Positions 1 to 5,630 of a stretch of 8,321 nt of DNA are shown here, one piece after another. Source of the stretch: Burkholderiales bacterium (lineage in GTDB: Bacteria; Pseudomonadota; Gammaproteobacteria; Burkholderiales; Burkholderiaceae_C); NCBI GenBank assembly GCA_947453585.1, contig CANGHQ010000062.1:1-8321 (forward strand), given 5' to 3'. Each line of letters begins with the position of its first letter. Within the stretch, counting starts at the first letter, position 1. A program made the translations under genes and the position numbers. Under the pieces are notes generated by a model. That model did not search any database. It saw nothing but the letters and a program-made list of their open reading frames with translations, and had not been told where the DNA came from.

Positions 1-465
1 CTGCCCAAAGCGGCTTTTGTGCCGATTTTGGTGGTGTGGTTTGGCATCGGCGCGGGGCCGGCGATTCTGACGGCGTTTTTGATCAGCTTTTTTCCCATCA
101 TGGTGAACATCGCCACCGGCCTGGCCACGCTGGAGCCCGAGTTGGAAGACGTGCTGCGCGTGCTGGGCGCCAAGCGCTGGGACGTGCTGGTCAAAGTGGG
201 GCTGCCACGGTCGATGCCTTACTTTTATGGCTCGCTCAAGGTCGCCATTACGCTGGCTTTTGTGGGCACAACGGTGTCTGAGATGACGGCGGCCAACGAA
301 GGCATTGGCTATCTTCTGATTTCTGCCGGCTCGGCCATGCAAATGGGCTTGGCTTTTGCGGGCCTTCTGGTGGTGGGCGCCATGGCCATGGCCATGTACG
401 AGCTGTTCAGCTTCATCGAAAAACGCACCACGGGCTGGGCGCACCGGGGTTCGCAGGGAACCTGA
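1..465 (+). CDS. ABC transporter permease, NrtB/SsuC/TauC type (3' part only)
   Basis: This is the C-terminal 154 codons of an inner-membrane permease; the reading frame is open from the first base and the start lies left of the window. It shows the cytoplasmic coupling (EAA) loop that docks on the ATPase, around visible residues 47-75, with the core GAKRWDVLVKVGLPRSMP. It also has the WFGIG motif (visible residues 13-17) common in the nitrate/sulfonate/taurine permease branch of the binding-protein-dependent transport family. Hydrophobic stretches at about 7-35, 78-100 and 110-135 are membrane segments. Three GCCATG repeats at 379-396 encode Ala-Met-Ala-Met-Ala-Met within the last segment. 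The permease would work with a periplasmic binding protein and an ATPase, neither visible here. The substrate cannot be read from this fragment: nitrate, alkanesulfonate, taurine, pyrimidine or riboflavin-type cargo are all possible. It belongs to a different importer class from the UrtBC system on the right of the window. Confidence 0.88.
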   Translation: MPKAAFVPILVVWFGIGAGPAILTAFLISFFPIMVNIATGLATLEPELEDVLRVLGAKRWDVLVKVGLPRSMPYFYGSLKVAITLAFVGTTVSEMTAANEGIGYLLISAGSAMQMGLAFAGLLVVGAMAMAMYELFSFIEKRTTGWAHRGSQGT

Positions 466-491
466 GCAGGCGCGGCGGCCAAGCAGTCGAT

Positions 492-506
492 GCGCCGGAG
501 CGGCGC
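492..506. repeat. Short GC-rich inverted repeat after the permease gene
   Basis: GCGCCG, a three-base GAG loop, then CGGCGC form a perfect 6-bp hairpin 27 bases after the permease stop. No T-tract follows, so it is not a canonical terminator. It could protect the 3' end of the upstream mRNA or cause pausing, or it may be chance in GC-rich DNA. Confidence 0.35.
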
Positions 507-572
507 GATATGCCACTGCGGGGGGCACAAGGATCGACTATTTGCGATACGTTCGCATTCAAAACTCTATTT

Positions 573-601
573 TTGCGAATATCATAGTTTCGTCGTATAA
601 A
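573..601 (+). promoter_or_regulatory. Predicted sigma-70 promoter for the membrane-protein/ion-channel pair
   Basis: A -35-like TTGCGA (573-578, 4 of 6 consensus matches) is separated by exactly 17 bases from a -10-like TATAAA (596-601, 5 of 6). Transcription would begin near 608 and give a leader of about 50 bases before the ATG at 658. The -10 box sits on the left arm of the terminator at 599-628, so RNA started here would lack that arm and escape termination. A second weaker TTGCGA lies at 542-547, and TTCGCA (552-557) is the inverse of TGCGAA (574-579), so a regulator could bind across the region. This is a motif-based prediction only. Confidence 0.5.
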
Positions 602-632
602 CGCCGTTCGCTATTGAAAACGGCGTTTTTTG
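599..632 (+). terminator. Rho-independent terminator between the permease and the channel cassette
   Basis: A perfect 10-bp stem is formed by AAACGCCGTT (599-608) and AACGGCGTTT (619-628), with a 10-base loop, and the right arm runs into a T-rich tract (626-632). It would end read-through from the ABC permease side. The stem is flanked by A's on the left and T's on the right, so it could also act on any leftward transcript. It overlaps the -10 box of the predicted promoter for the next gene. Confidence 0.8.
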
Positions 633-657
633 TTCCACTTCTCTCCACCCAAATCAC

Positions 658-1323
658 ATGGCAACAAGTAATACAAAGAGTCCTGCGGAACAAGGTCTGA
701 AGTTGACGATGGGTGACTTTTTGTTCATTTGCGTCATGCTTACGGTCTTGGTTTCAGTGGTCTGGATCGGGATTCTGGCATTTGAAGAAGCCATGAAAAC
801 TGAGGAGTCAAAGCGAAACGGCGAGGAATTGGTGGCATGGCTCACCGAAGCCGGTACCAAGCGCTTTACGCCCGAATTCGAAATCGCAGCGTGCGCAGGA
901 GGACTCAAGCACGTTGAAGCGGAACACCCCGCAGTGCATGTTGCGGCAGAAGCCCTGGACGAGACCGCTTTGGGCGTGGCGCAGGAAGAGGCGCCCAAGG
1001 TCGCAGAGAAACCTGCGCCTGCTGTGGCATCCACATGGGGCGCCTGTGTAGAAAAAATGATGGCGCTGCCACCGTTCGCAAAAATGGTCAATCCATTTTT
1101 CCATGTGGCGCCCAAATTTGTACCGGCGTGCGTTCCTACGGACAGCGAGTTACCGGGAACCATCATGATTGAAAAACTCGTCGCGACCCCACCGGGCTCG
1201 TCTGTACCGTACGTGAACTCGCCACTGGTAGAGACAGACAGCATTGGAGAAAAGATGCAGCTTCGGGTCTCGATTTGCGATAAGGGTTCTTACGCAATCA
1301 AGATTGCCGAGTTTGACTTCTAA
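658..1323 (+). CDS. Unrecognised single-pass membrane protein, possible channel partner
   Basis: This 221-residue protein matches no family I recognise. It has a short N-terminus with two lysines, one strong hydrophobic segment at about residues 19-42, and a roughly 180-residue soluble part. The soluble part has an Ala/Glu/Pro-rich stretch (about 98-125) that looks like a flexible linker, then a more compact C-terminal region. Four cysteines lie outside the membrane segment (79, 130, 158, 207). If the soluble part is periplasmic, as the lysines before the segment weakly suggest, they could form two disulfides. The next gene starts eight bases after its stop, and the AAGGA ribosome site of that gene overlaps the TAA, so the two are very probably co-transcribed and translationally coupled. 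A role as an accessory subunit of the channel is inference from position only. The ATG at 658 has no clear Shine-Dalgarno; the ATG at 709 (Met18), just before the membrane segment, is an alternative. Base composition is less GC-rich than the urt genes. Confidence 0.72.
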   Translation: MATSNTKSPAEQGLKLTMGDFLFICVMLTVLVSVVWIGILAFEEAMKTEESKRNGEELVAWLTEAGTKRFTPEFEIAACAGGLKHVEAEHPAVHVAAEALDETALGVAQEEAPKVAEKPAPAVASTWGACVEKMMALPPFAKMVNPFFHVAPKFVPACVPTDSELPGTIMIEKLVATPPGSSVPYVNSPLVETDSIGEKMQLRVSICDKGSYAIKIAEFDF

Positions 1324-1326
1324 GGA
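1322..1326 (+). promoter_or_regulatory. Ribosome binding site of the ion-channel gene
   Basis: AAGGA overlaps the TAA stop (1321-1323) of the upstream gene and lies five bases before the ATG at 1332. This supports that start and suggests translational coupling of the two proteins. Confidence 0.7.
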
Positions 1327-1331
1327 CGGCC

Positions 1332-2975
1332 ATGGAAAACAAAATATATATCTCTTTAAAAGACATTGACGCCAAGGCCCTTGTATCGGGCGAGGACGAG
1401 CCGGCGCAAATTTCAAGGGACCTGCCCTTGCGCAAATGGCTTTACGCCTGGCTGCTGGACTCAAAAATCAGTGGCAACCTGCAAAAAGTGGTCGACAAGT
1501 GGATCGGTTTGTTGATTGTCGCGAATTTGGGTGTGATGCTCTTTGAGCACGTGCCTGCCGTCTATGAACCTTACAAGCACTGGTTCCACTACTTTGATAT
1601 TGTTTCCGTGGCGGTTTTCACGGTGGAATATTTTGTGCGTTTTTACTTGGCTCCGGAAGACGAAGAGTTCAAAGCAAAGAAATATGCGCGACTGGCTTAT
1701 ATTTCCAGCCCCTTTGCGGTCATTGACTTTTTGGCCGTCGCACCGTTTTACTTGCAAGCATTTATACCGGTGGACTTGCGCGTCTTGCGGTTTCTTCGTT
1801 TGCTGCGGATGCTCAAGCTTTTTCGCATCGTCATTCCGGCCTACCAGCAATTTGTGAAAGACAACGCCGGGCGCAGTTTCCGCCAGCGCATCCATGCCCT
1901 GGTATTTGTAAGCCCCTACGGCGGCCAGATGCAGGGGCTTTTTGATTCATTTATTGCGGTGTTTGTCCTGATTTCGGTGATGGCCGTCGTCATGGAATCG
2001 GTACACAGCGTGTCCTATATGCTCAACCCGGAATTTGCCATTTTGGACGCGGTAGCTGTGGGTATCTTTTCGCTGGAGTACTGCATGCGCATGTATTCTT
2101 GCGTGGAAGAGCCCGGATTCAAGAATGCGATCTCAGGCCGTCTCAAGCAGGCCACCGTTCCATCGACCGTTATCGATTTCTTGGCAATATTGCCCTTCTT
2201 CTTGGAAGTGTTCCTGCACCATCTGCTCGACTTGCGCTTCTTGCGGGTGTTTCGCCTGTCACGTCTTCTCAAGCTCACGCGCGGCAATGACGCTACGGCC
2301 ATTTTGGGAAAGGTCATAAAACGCGAGTGGCCGGTCATCAGCGGCGCTGCTTTCATCATGCTGTTGATGGTGGTCCTGACCGCGTCACTGGGTTATCTCT
2401 TCGAGCACGATGCCCAGCCCGACAAATTCGAGAATATCCCCACGTCGATTTACTGGGCGGTGGTGACGCTGGCGTCGGTGGGCTATGGGGATATTTCGCC
2501 GATCACCGGACCCGGTCGTTTCATGACTGTGGTACTCGCCTTCATTGGTATCGGCATTTTTGCGATCCCAGCGGCATTGCTTTCGTCGGCCTTCAGTGAT
2601 GAATTGGTCAAAGAGCGCGAAGCACTAAAACGCGAGCTCTACGAAATGATGAAGGACGGGAAATTGAGCCCGGAGGAGGTGGAAATCATACGTGCTGAGG
2701 CCAAGCGACTTCATTTGAGCGAGGAAGAAGTCAATGCGCTGATCTCACTGATTCAGCAGGAAATGGAAAAAGAAGAAAAGTTCAGCCAACTCCCCATCAA
2801 CAAAATTGCTGAACGACCCGAGTTTGCGCTGGAGCATTACAAATCGCTGCTCAGCCAGATCAGGCAGCTGGCCATGTTGACCGACGCCGAGAAGTTCAAG
2901 CAAGTTGCAGCCCAAACACAGGGCTTGTCCGAGCGCGAATTGGTCCTTTGGCACCAAATCCAAGGCAAAGCCTAG
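1332..2975 (+). CDS. Potassium-channel-like protein with two tandem voltage sensors and one pore
   Basis: A 547-residue inner-membrane protein with four parts. Voltage sensor 1 (about 50-165): S1 57-75, S2 86-106, S3 127-145, S4 with R150, R153, R156, R159, K162, R165. Voltage sensor 2 (about 200-317): S1 205-225, S2 236-256, S3 277-296, S4 with R302, R305, R308, R311, K314, R317. Both carry the charge-transfer residues known from Shaker-type channels: S2 D89/F96/E99 and D239/F246/E249, and S3 D132 and D282, with identical E-to-D spacing of 33. The pore (about 336-422) has S5, pore helix, filter VTLASVGYGD (378-387), and an S6 with GIGIFAIPAALL. The tail (about 423-547) is charged and helical and includes DGKLSPEE (442-449), resembling SHOCT or TerB-like helical motifs. 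The filter predicts K+ selectivity and the S4s predict voltage gating; neither is tested. Ordinary Kv channels have one sensor per pore, and two-pore channels alternate sensor and pore. Sensor-sensor-pore in one open frame is unusual. The ATG at 1332 is supported by AAGGA five bases upstream. Confidence 0.93.
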   Translation: MENKIYISLKDIDAKALVSGEDEPAQISRDLPLRKWLYAWLLDSKISGNLQKVVDKWIGLLIVANLGVMLFEHVPAVYEPYKHWFHYFDIVSVAVFTVEYFVRFYLAPEDEEFKAKKYARLAYISSPFAVIDFLAVAPFYLQAFIPVDLRVLRFLRLLRMLKLFRIVIPAYQQFVKDNAGRSFRQRIHALVFVSPYGGQMQGLFDSFIAVFVLISVMAVVMESVHSVSYMLNPEFAILDAVAVGIFSLEYCMRMYSCVEEPGFKNAISGRLKQATVPSTVIDFLAILPFFLEVFLHHLLDLRFLRVFRLSRLLKLTRGNDATAILGKVIKREWPVISGAAFIMLLMVVLTASLGYLFEHDAQPDKFENIPTSIYWAVVTLASVGYGDISPITGPGRFMTVVLAFIGIGIFAIPAALLSSAFSDELVKEREALKRELYEMMKDGKLSPEEVEIIRAEAKRLHLSEEEVNALISLIQQEMEKEEKFSQLPINKIAERPEFALEHYKSLLSQIRQLAMLTDAEKFKQVAAQTQGLSERELVLWHQIQGKA

Positions 2976-2980
2976 CCCGG

Positions 2981-3000
2981 CGCCCTGGTCGATCAGGGCG
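2981..3000. terminator. Hairpin between convergent channel and tsx-like genes
   Basis: CGCCCTG and CAGGGCG form a perfect 7-bp GC-rich stem around a six-base loop, inside the 41-base gap between the two stop codons. It could serve as a shared two-way terminator, but neither strand has a T-tract after it, so any intrinsic activity would be weak. Confidence 0.4.
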
Positions 3001-3016
3001 GCGGCCACCTGCGCTA

Positions 3017-3895
3017 TTAGAAGTGGTATTCGCCGCGCACCATCCAGGTCTTGGCTTGGGCGCCGCCTTTGTAGTACGCGTTGGTGTAGTCGTTACCAAA
3101 CTTGTTGTTCCAGTACTGGTATTCGGCGCCGACGCGGAAGGTCTTGGGCTTAGCGCCCAGCGGACCGCTCAGGTCATACATGACTTGCATGTCCACATTG
3201 GTTTCTGCTGCGGTGTCACTGCCAAATTCGTTTTTGCCTTTTTCGGAAATGAAGCTTGCAAAGCCTTCAAAAGCGAGCGGCATATCGGTAAATGCCAGTG
3301 GAATACCCCAGGTCACACTGACCATCGGATGGGGAGCGTAGTTGTAACGTGGTGTTGCAACACTGCTGAAGGTGCTGTACGGCGCGTTGCTTTCCCACAG
3401 GCCCAACAACGCCACGTTCAGGAATCCGGGCACGTCAAGCATCAGCGACGGGCCGGCCACCAGCATGCGTTTTTTGGAGTTGTAACCGGCGTCGTTTTTG
3501 GTGTTGTAGTCAAAGCCTGCGACCAGACCCACGCCGCGCACGGGCCCCATTTTGTAGCTAGACCCGGTGACCTTGCCGAGGTCTAGCGTGTGGCGATAAA
3601 CCACGTACACCTCTTGCGCTCCATCGCTTGCGCCTTTGCCGCCCGGATCTTTGGAGTCCGACATCAAGAGATCGGCATTGAAGAAGTTGGAGCCATATTT
3701 ATAACCACTGGCGTGGTTCAGGCTGATGATGTCTTTGGCAATCGCGTTGGCGTTGACCGGCTCGGCAAAATTGGTACCGTAGCGGTAGCCGATGGAGGTA
3801 TCGCTCCAGTCCGCGGCCTGGGCAGACATGCTGCACGCAAATGCGGCAAAGACAAGAGAGGCGCGGTTCAGTTTGGGGCGCATGGCGTAGTTCAT
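3017..3895 (-). CDS. Tsx-like outer-membrane channel protein
   Basis: A 292-residue secreted protein. Residues 1-27 form a signal peptide with basic residues (R6, K8, R11), a hydrophobic core and a probable cut after the AQA at 25-27, before ADW. The mature part has alternating aromatic and polar residues, many Gly/Tyr/Asn, and ends in EYHF; a terminal Phe is typical of outer-membrane beta-barrels recognised by the BAM machinery. Segments such as GYRYGTNFAEP and GYKYGSNFFNADLL recall the Tsx/nucleoside-specific channel family of beta- and gammaproteobacteria, whose known members pass nucleosides. The substrate here is inferred and could be another small nitrogenous solute. The ATG at 3895 is preferred over an upstream in-frame start because it directly precedes the signal peptide and has AAGGA five bases upstream; Met5 (3883) is a minor alternative. 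It is divergent from ureD and convergent with the channel gene. Confidence 0.78.
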   Translation of the reverse strand: MNYAMRPKLNRASLVFAAFACSMSAQAADWSDTSIGYRYGTNFAEPVNANAIAKDIISLNHASGYKYGSNFFNADLLMSDSKDPGGKGASDGAQEVYVVYRHTLDLGKVTGSSYKMGPVRGVGLVAGFDYNTKNDAGYNSKKRMLVAGPSLMLDVPGFLNVALLGLWESNAPYSTFSSVATPRYNYAPHPMVSVTWGIPLAFTDMPLAFEGFASFISEKGKNEFGSDTAAETNVDMQVMYDLSGPLGAKPKTFRVGAEYQYWNNKFGNDYTNAYYKGGAQAKTWMVRGEYHF

Positions 3896-3916
3896 GGTAG
3901 TCCTTGGAATGGTTTT

Positions 3917-3934
3917 GGTGCAGCAATTTGCACC
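3917..3934. promoter_or_regulatory. Inverted repeat in the tsx-like leader, possible operator
   Basis: GGTGCA, six bases (GCAATT), then TGCACC form a perfect 6-bp dyad about 22 bases upstream of the tsx-like start codon. It could be an operator or an RNA hairpin near the ribosome site. No specific regulator is recognisable and chance is possible. Confidence 0.35.
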
Positions 3935-4028
3935 CATTGCCATCGTTGCAAGTACCACGCCAAGCTCGTGCATTTCTGCGACTTTTCCGCAATTTTTCCT
4001 TGACGCGACATCTACAATTCGTGGGCAA

Positions 4029-4044
4029 GCGCAAGGGCTTGCGC
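4029..4044. promoter_or_regulatory. Inverted repeat upstream of ureD
   Basis: GCGCAAG and CTTGCGC flank two G's, giving a perfect 7-bp dyad that ends 28 bases before the ureD start in the divergent tsx-like/ureD region. A TTGACG (4000-4005) and a TACAAT (4013-4018) lie just upstream but are too close together to pair as one sigma-70 promoter. The dyad could be an operator or a leader hairpin. Confidence 0.4.
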
Positions 4045-4072
4045 ACACACTTATCTGATTTACTCCCCACCC

Positions 4073-4903
4073 ATGTCCTGGCACGCCAAGCTCCAACTTG
4101 ACTACGAACTCCACGCCGGGCGCAGCGTGGCGCGCCATGTGCACAGCGGGCCTTTGCGCATCTTGCAAAGCCTGTACCCGGAGGGCGATGCGGTCTGCCA
4201 CAACGTGCTGGTGCACCCGCCCGGCGGGCTGGTGGGCGGCGACACGCTAGAGATTGCGCTGCGCGCCGCCCCGGGCACCCACGGCCTGGTGACTACGCCT
4301 GGGGCCACGCGCTTTTACCGCAGCGAAGGCGCGCTGGCCTTGCAGCGCACACACTTATCGCTGCAAGGTAACGCGCGCCTGGAGTGGCTGCCGCTAGAGA
4401 CCATTTGTTACAGCGGCTGCCACGCCGAAAACCACCTCACCCTGGACCTGGCGCCCGAAGCGCAAGTGATGGGCTGGGACGTGACCGCGCTGGGCCTGCC
4501 GCACGCCAATCTGCCCTTTGTGCAAGGCTTTGTGCAGCAGCACCTAGAGCTGCCTGGCGTATGGCTAGAGCGCGGCAGGGTGGGCGCAGAAGACGCGCTA
4601 CTGATGGACGGTCCCGTCGGCCTGGACGGCATGCGCTGCTGGGCCACCATGTATTTGGTCAGCGGTCAGGCCATGGGCCGCGCAGACAAAGCAGTGGCGC
4701 TGGACACCGCGCGCGAAGTGATTGCCGCGCACGCACTGGCAGCCACTGCCGGCGCCACCAGCCCGAATGCGCAAACCGTGGTGGTGCGGGTAATGGCGCC
4801 GCAGGTTGAGGGCGTGATGGCCTTGCTGCGCCAAGTGCGCTTGGCGTGGCGCAGCGCGGTGTGGAATATGGCAGCCACATCGCCGCGCATCTGGGCGATG
4901 TAA
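4073..4903 (+). CDS. ureD: Urease accessory protein UreD
   Basis: UreD binds the urease apoprotein and, with UreF and UreG, helps deliver nickel to its active site in the cytoplasm. The 276 residues match the family's usual size of about 270-290. Recognisable blocks are SLYPEGDAVCHNVLVHPPGG (33-52) running into LVGGD (53-57), TTPGATRFYRS (74-84), LEWLPLETI (103-111) and the C-terminal PRIWAM, which is close to the usual family ending, so the gene appears complete. The ATG at 4073 gives the typical MSWHAKLQLDY opening, but no good Shine-Dalgarno precedes it. The neighbours are odd: in many related bacteria ureD leads directly into ureA on the same strand, but here it ends 26 bases from the end of urtE on the opposite strand and no urease structural gene is present in the window. 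It must therefore act with urease genes located elsewhere. Confidence 0.95.
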   Translation: MSWHAKLQLDYELHAGRSVARHVHSGPLRILQSLYPEGDAVCHNVLVHPPGGLVGGDTLEIALRAAPGTHGLVTTPGATRFYRSEGALALQRTHLSLQGNARLEWLPLETICYSGCHAENHLTLDLAPEAQVMGWDVTALGLPHANLPFVQGFVQQHLELPGVWLERGRVGAEDALLMDGPVGLDGMRCWATMYLVSGQAMGRADKAVALDTAREVIAAHALAATAGATSPNAQTVVVRVMAPQVEGVMALLRQVRLAWRSAVWNMAATSPRIWAM

Positions 4904-4929
4904 GCCGCACTGCTACGCGACTGGCCGCT

Positions 4930-5625
4930 TTAGATGGCGACCAGCTCCCGCACGCCGTCTATTTCCATATTGGCGCCGCGCCCATGGGCCAACACAGAGC
5001 CGCGTTCCATCACCACATAGTCGTCGGCGAGTTCGCGGGCAAAGTCGTAGTACTGCTCCACCAGCACAATCGACATCGCGCCCTTGTCGGCCAGCATGCG
5101 AATCACTCGGCCAATGTCTTTGATGATGCTGGGCTGAATGCCCTCGGTGGGTTCGTCCAGCACCAGCACTTTGGGGCCTGCGGCCAGGGCACGCGCAATC
5201 GCCAACTGCTGCTGCTGGCCGCCTGACAAATCACCACCCCGGCGGTGGCGCATCTCGTGCAGCACCGGAAACCATTCAAACAGTTCGGGAGGGAGTGGCG
5301 TGGACGCCGGTTTGCCCGCCAAGCCCATGGCCAGGTTTTCTTGCACCGTAAGGCGCCCAAAAATCTCGCGCCCCTGGGGCACATAGCCCAAACCGGCACG
5401 GGCACGTTCGTAGGGCGTGGCGCCCTGCAAGGCCACACCGTCCAGGGTGATGGACCCGGTCTTGATGGGCACCAGGCCCATGAGCGACTTGAGCAGCGTG
5501 GTCTTGCCCACGCCGTTGCGCCCCAAAATCACGGTGACTTTTCCGGGTGACGCCTCCAGGCTCACGTCGCGCAAGATGTGCGAGCCGCCGTAGTACTGGT
5601 TAATTCCTTTGACCGACAAACTCAT
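4930..5625 (-). CDS. urtE: Urea ABC transporter ATP-binding subunit UrtE
   Basis: One of the two cytoplasmic ATPases that drive urea uptake through UrtB/UrtC. It is a LivF-like ABC protein of 231 residues. Numbered from this ATG: Walker A GRNGVGKT at 35-42, Q-loop in YVPQGR (Q84), signature LSGGQ at 133-137, Walker B VLVLDE at 153-158. The switch position reads VEQ (Q191) instead of the usual VEH, as is normal in the LivF branch. NQYYGGSHIL near the start and EGIQPSII after Walker B are characteristic of UrtE rather than amino-acid LivF. The ATG at 5625 lies five bases beyond the urtD stop and gives a family-like N-terminus. A TTG at 5634, overlapping the urtD stop as TTGA, would add three residues and cannot be excluded. 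It is the last gene of the urt operon and faces ureD tail-to-tail. Confidence 0.94.
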   Translation of the reverse strand: MSLSVKGINQYYGGSHILRDVSLEASPGKVTVILGRNGVGKTTLLKSLMGLVPIKTGSITLDGVALQGATPYERARAGLGYVPQGREIFGRLTVQENLAMGLAGKPASTPLPPELFEWFPVLHEMRHRRGGDLSGGQQQQLAIARALAAGPKVLVLDEPTEGIQPSIIKDIGRVIRMLADKGAMSIVLVEQYYDFARELADDYVVMERGSVLAHGRGANMEIDGVRELVAI

Positions 5626-5630
5626 AAGCT

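Noticed and set aside
379..396. Three GCCATG hexamer repeats in the permease gene as a phase-variable tract
   Set aside because: Three copies of a six-base unit keep the reading frame and encode Ala-Met in a membrane helix; too short to suggest phase variation.
654..1244. 196-codon open frame on the minus strand across the unknown membrane-protein gene
   Set aside because: It is antisense to a better-supported gene with a membrane segment and coupling to the channel; its Ser/Ala/Thr-rich product looks like a reversed-strand artefact.
2643..2678. EF-hand calcium loop around DGKLSPEE in the channel tail
   Set aside because: Only the second half of the loop resembles an EF-hand; the residue at the third ligand position is Met440, so calcium binding is unlikely.
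1332..2975. Two-pore (TPC-like) channel with two pore domains
   Set aside because: Only one pore helix and filter is present; after the first S4 there is a hydrophilic linker, not S5-P-S6.
2948..3586. 212-codon plus-strand open frame over the tsx-like gene
   Set aside because: It lies opposite a gene with a signal peptide and beta-barrel ending, and its product shows no family features and begins inside the channel gene.
3832..3834. Lipoprotein cysteine (Cys21) in the tsx-like signal peptide
   Set aside because: The residues before it (Ala-Phe-Ala) do not fit a lipobox, and a standard AQA cleavage site follows.
4022..4044. Sigma-54 promoter upstream of ureD (TGGGC...CTTGC)
   Set aside because: The GG and GC elements are about 17 bases apart instead of the required 10-base spacing between them.
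3896..4216. Upstream extension of the tsx-like reading frame by 107 codons
   Set aside because: It would run into ureD on the other strand and bury the signal peptide; the ATG at 3895 has a good ribosome site.
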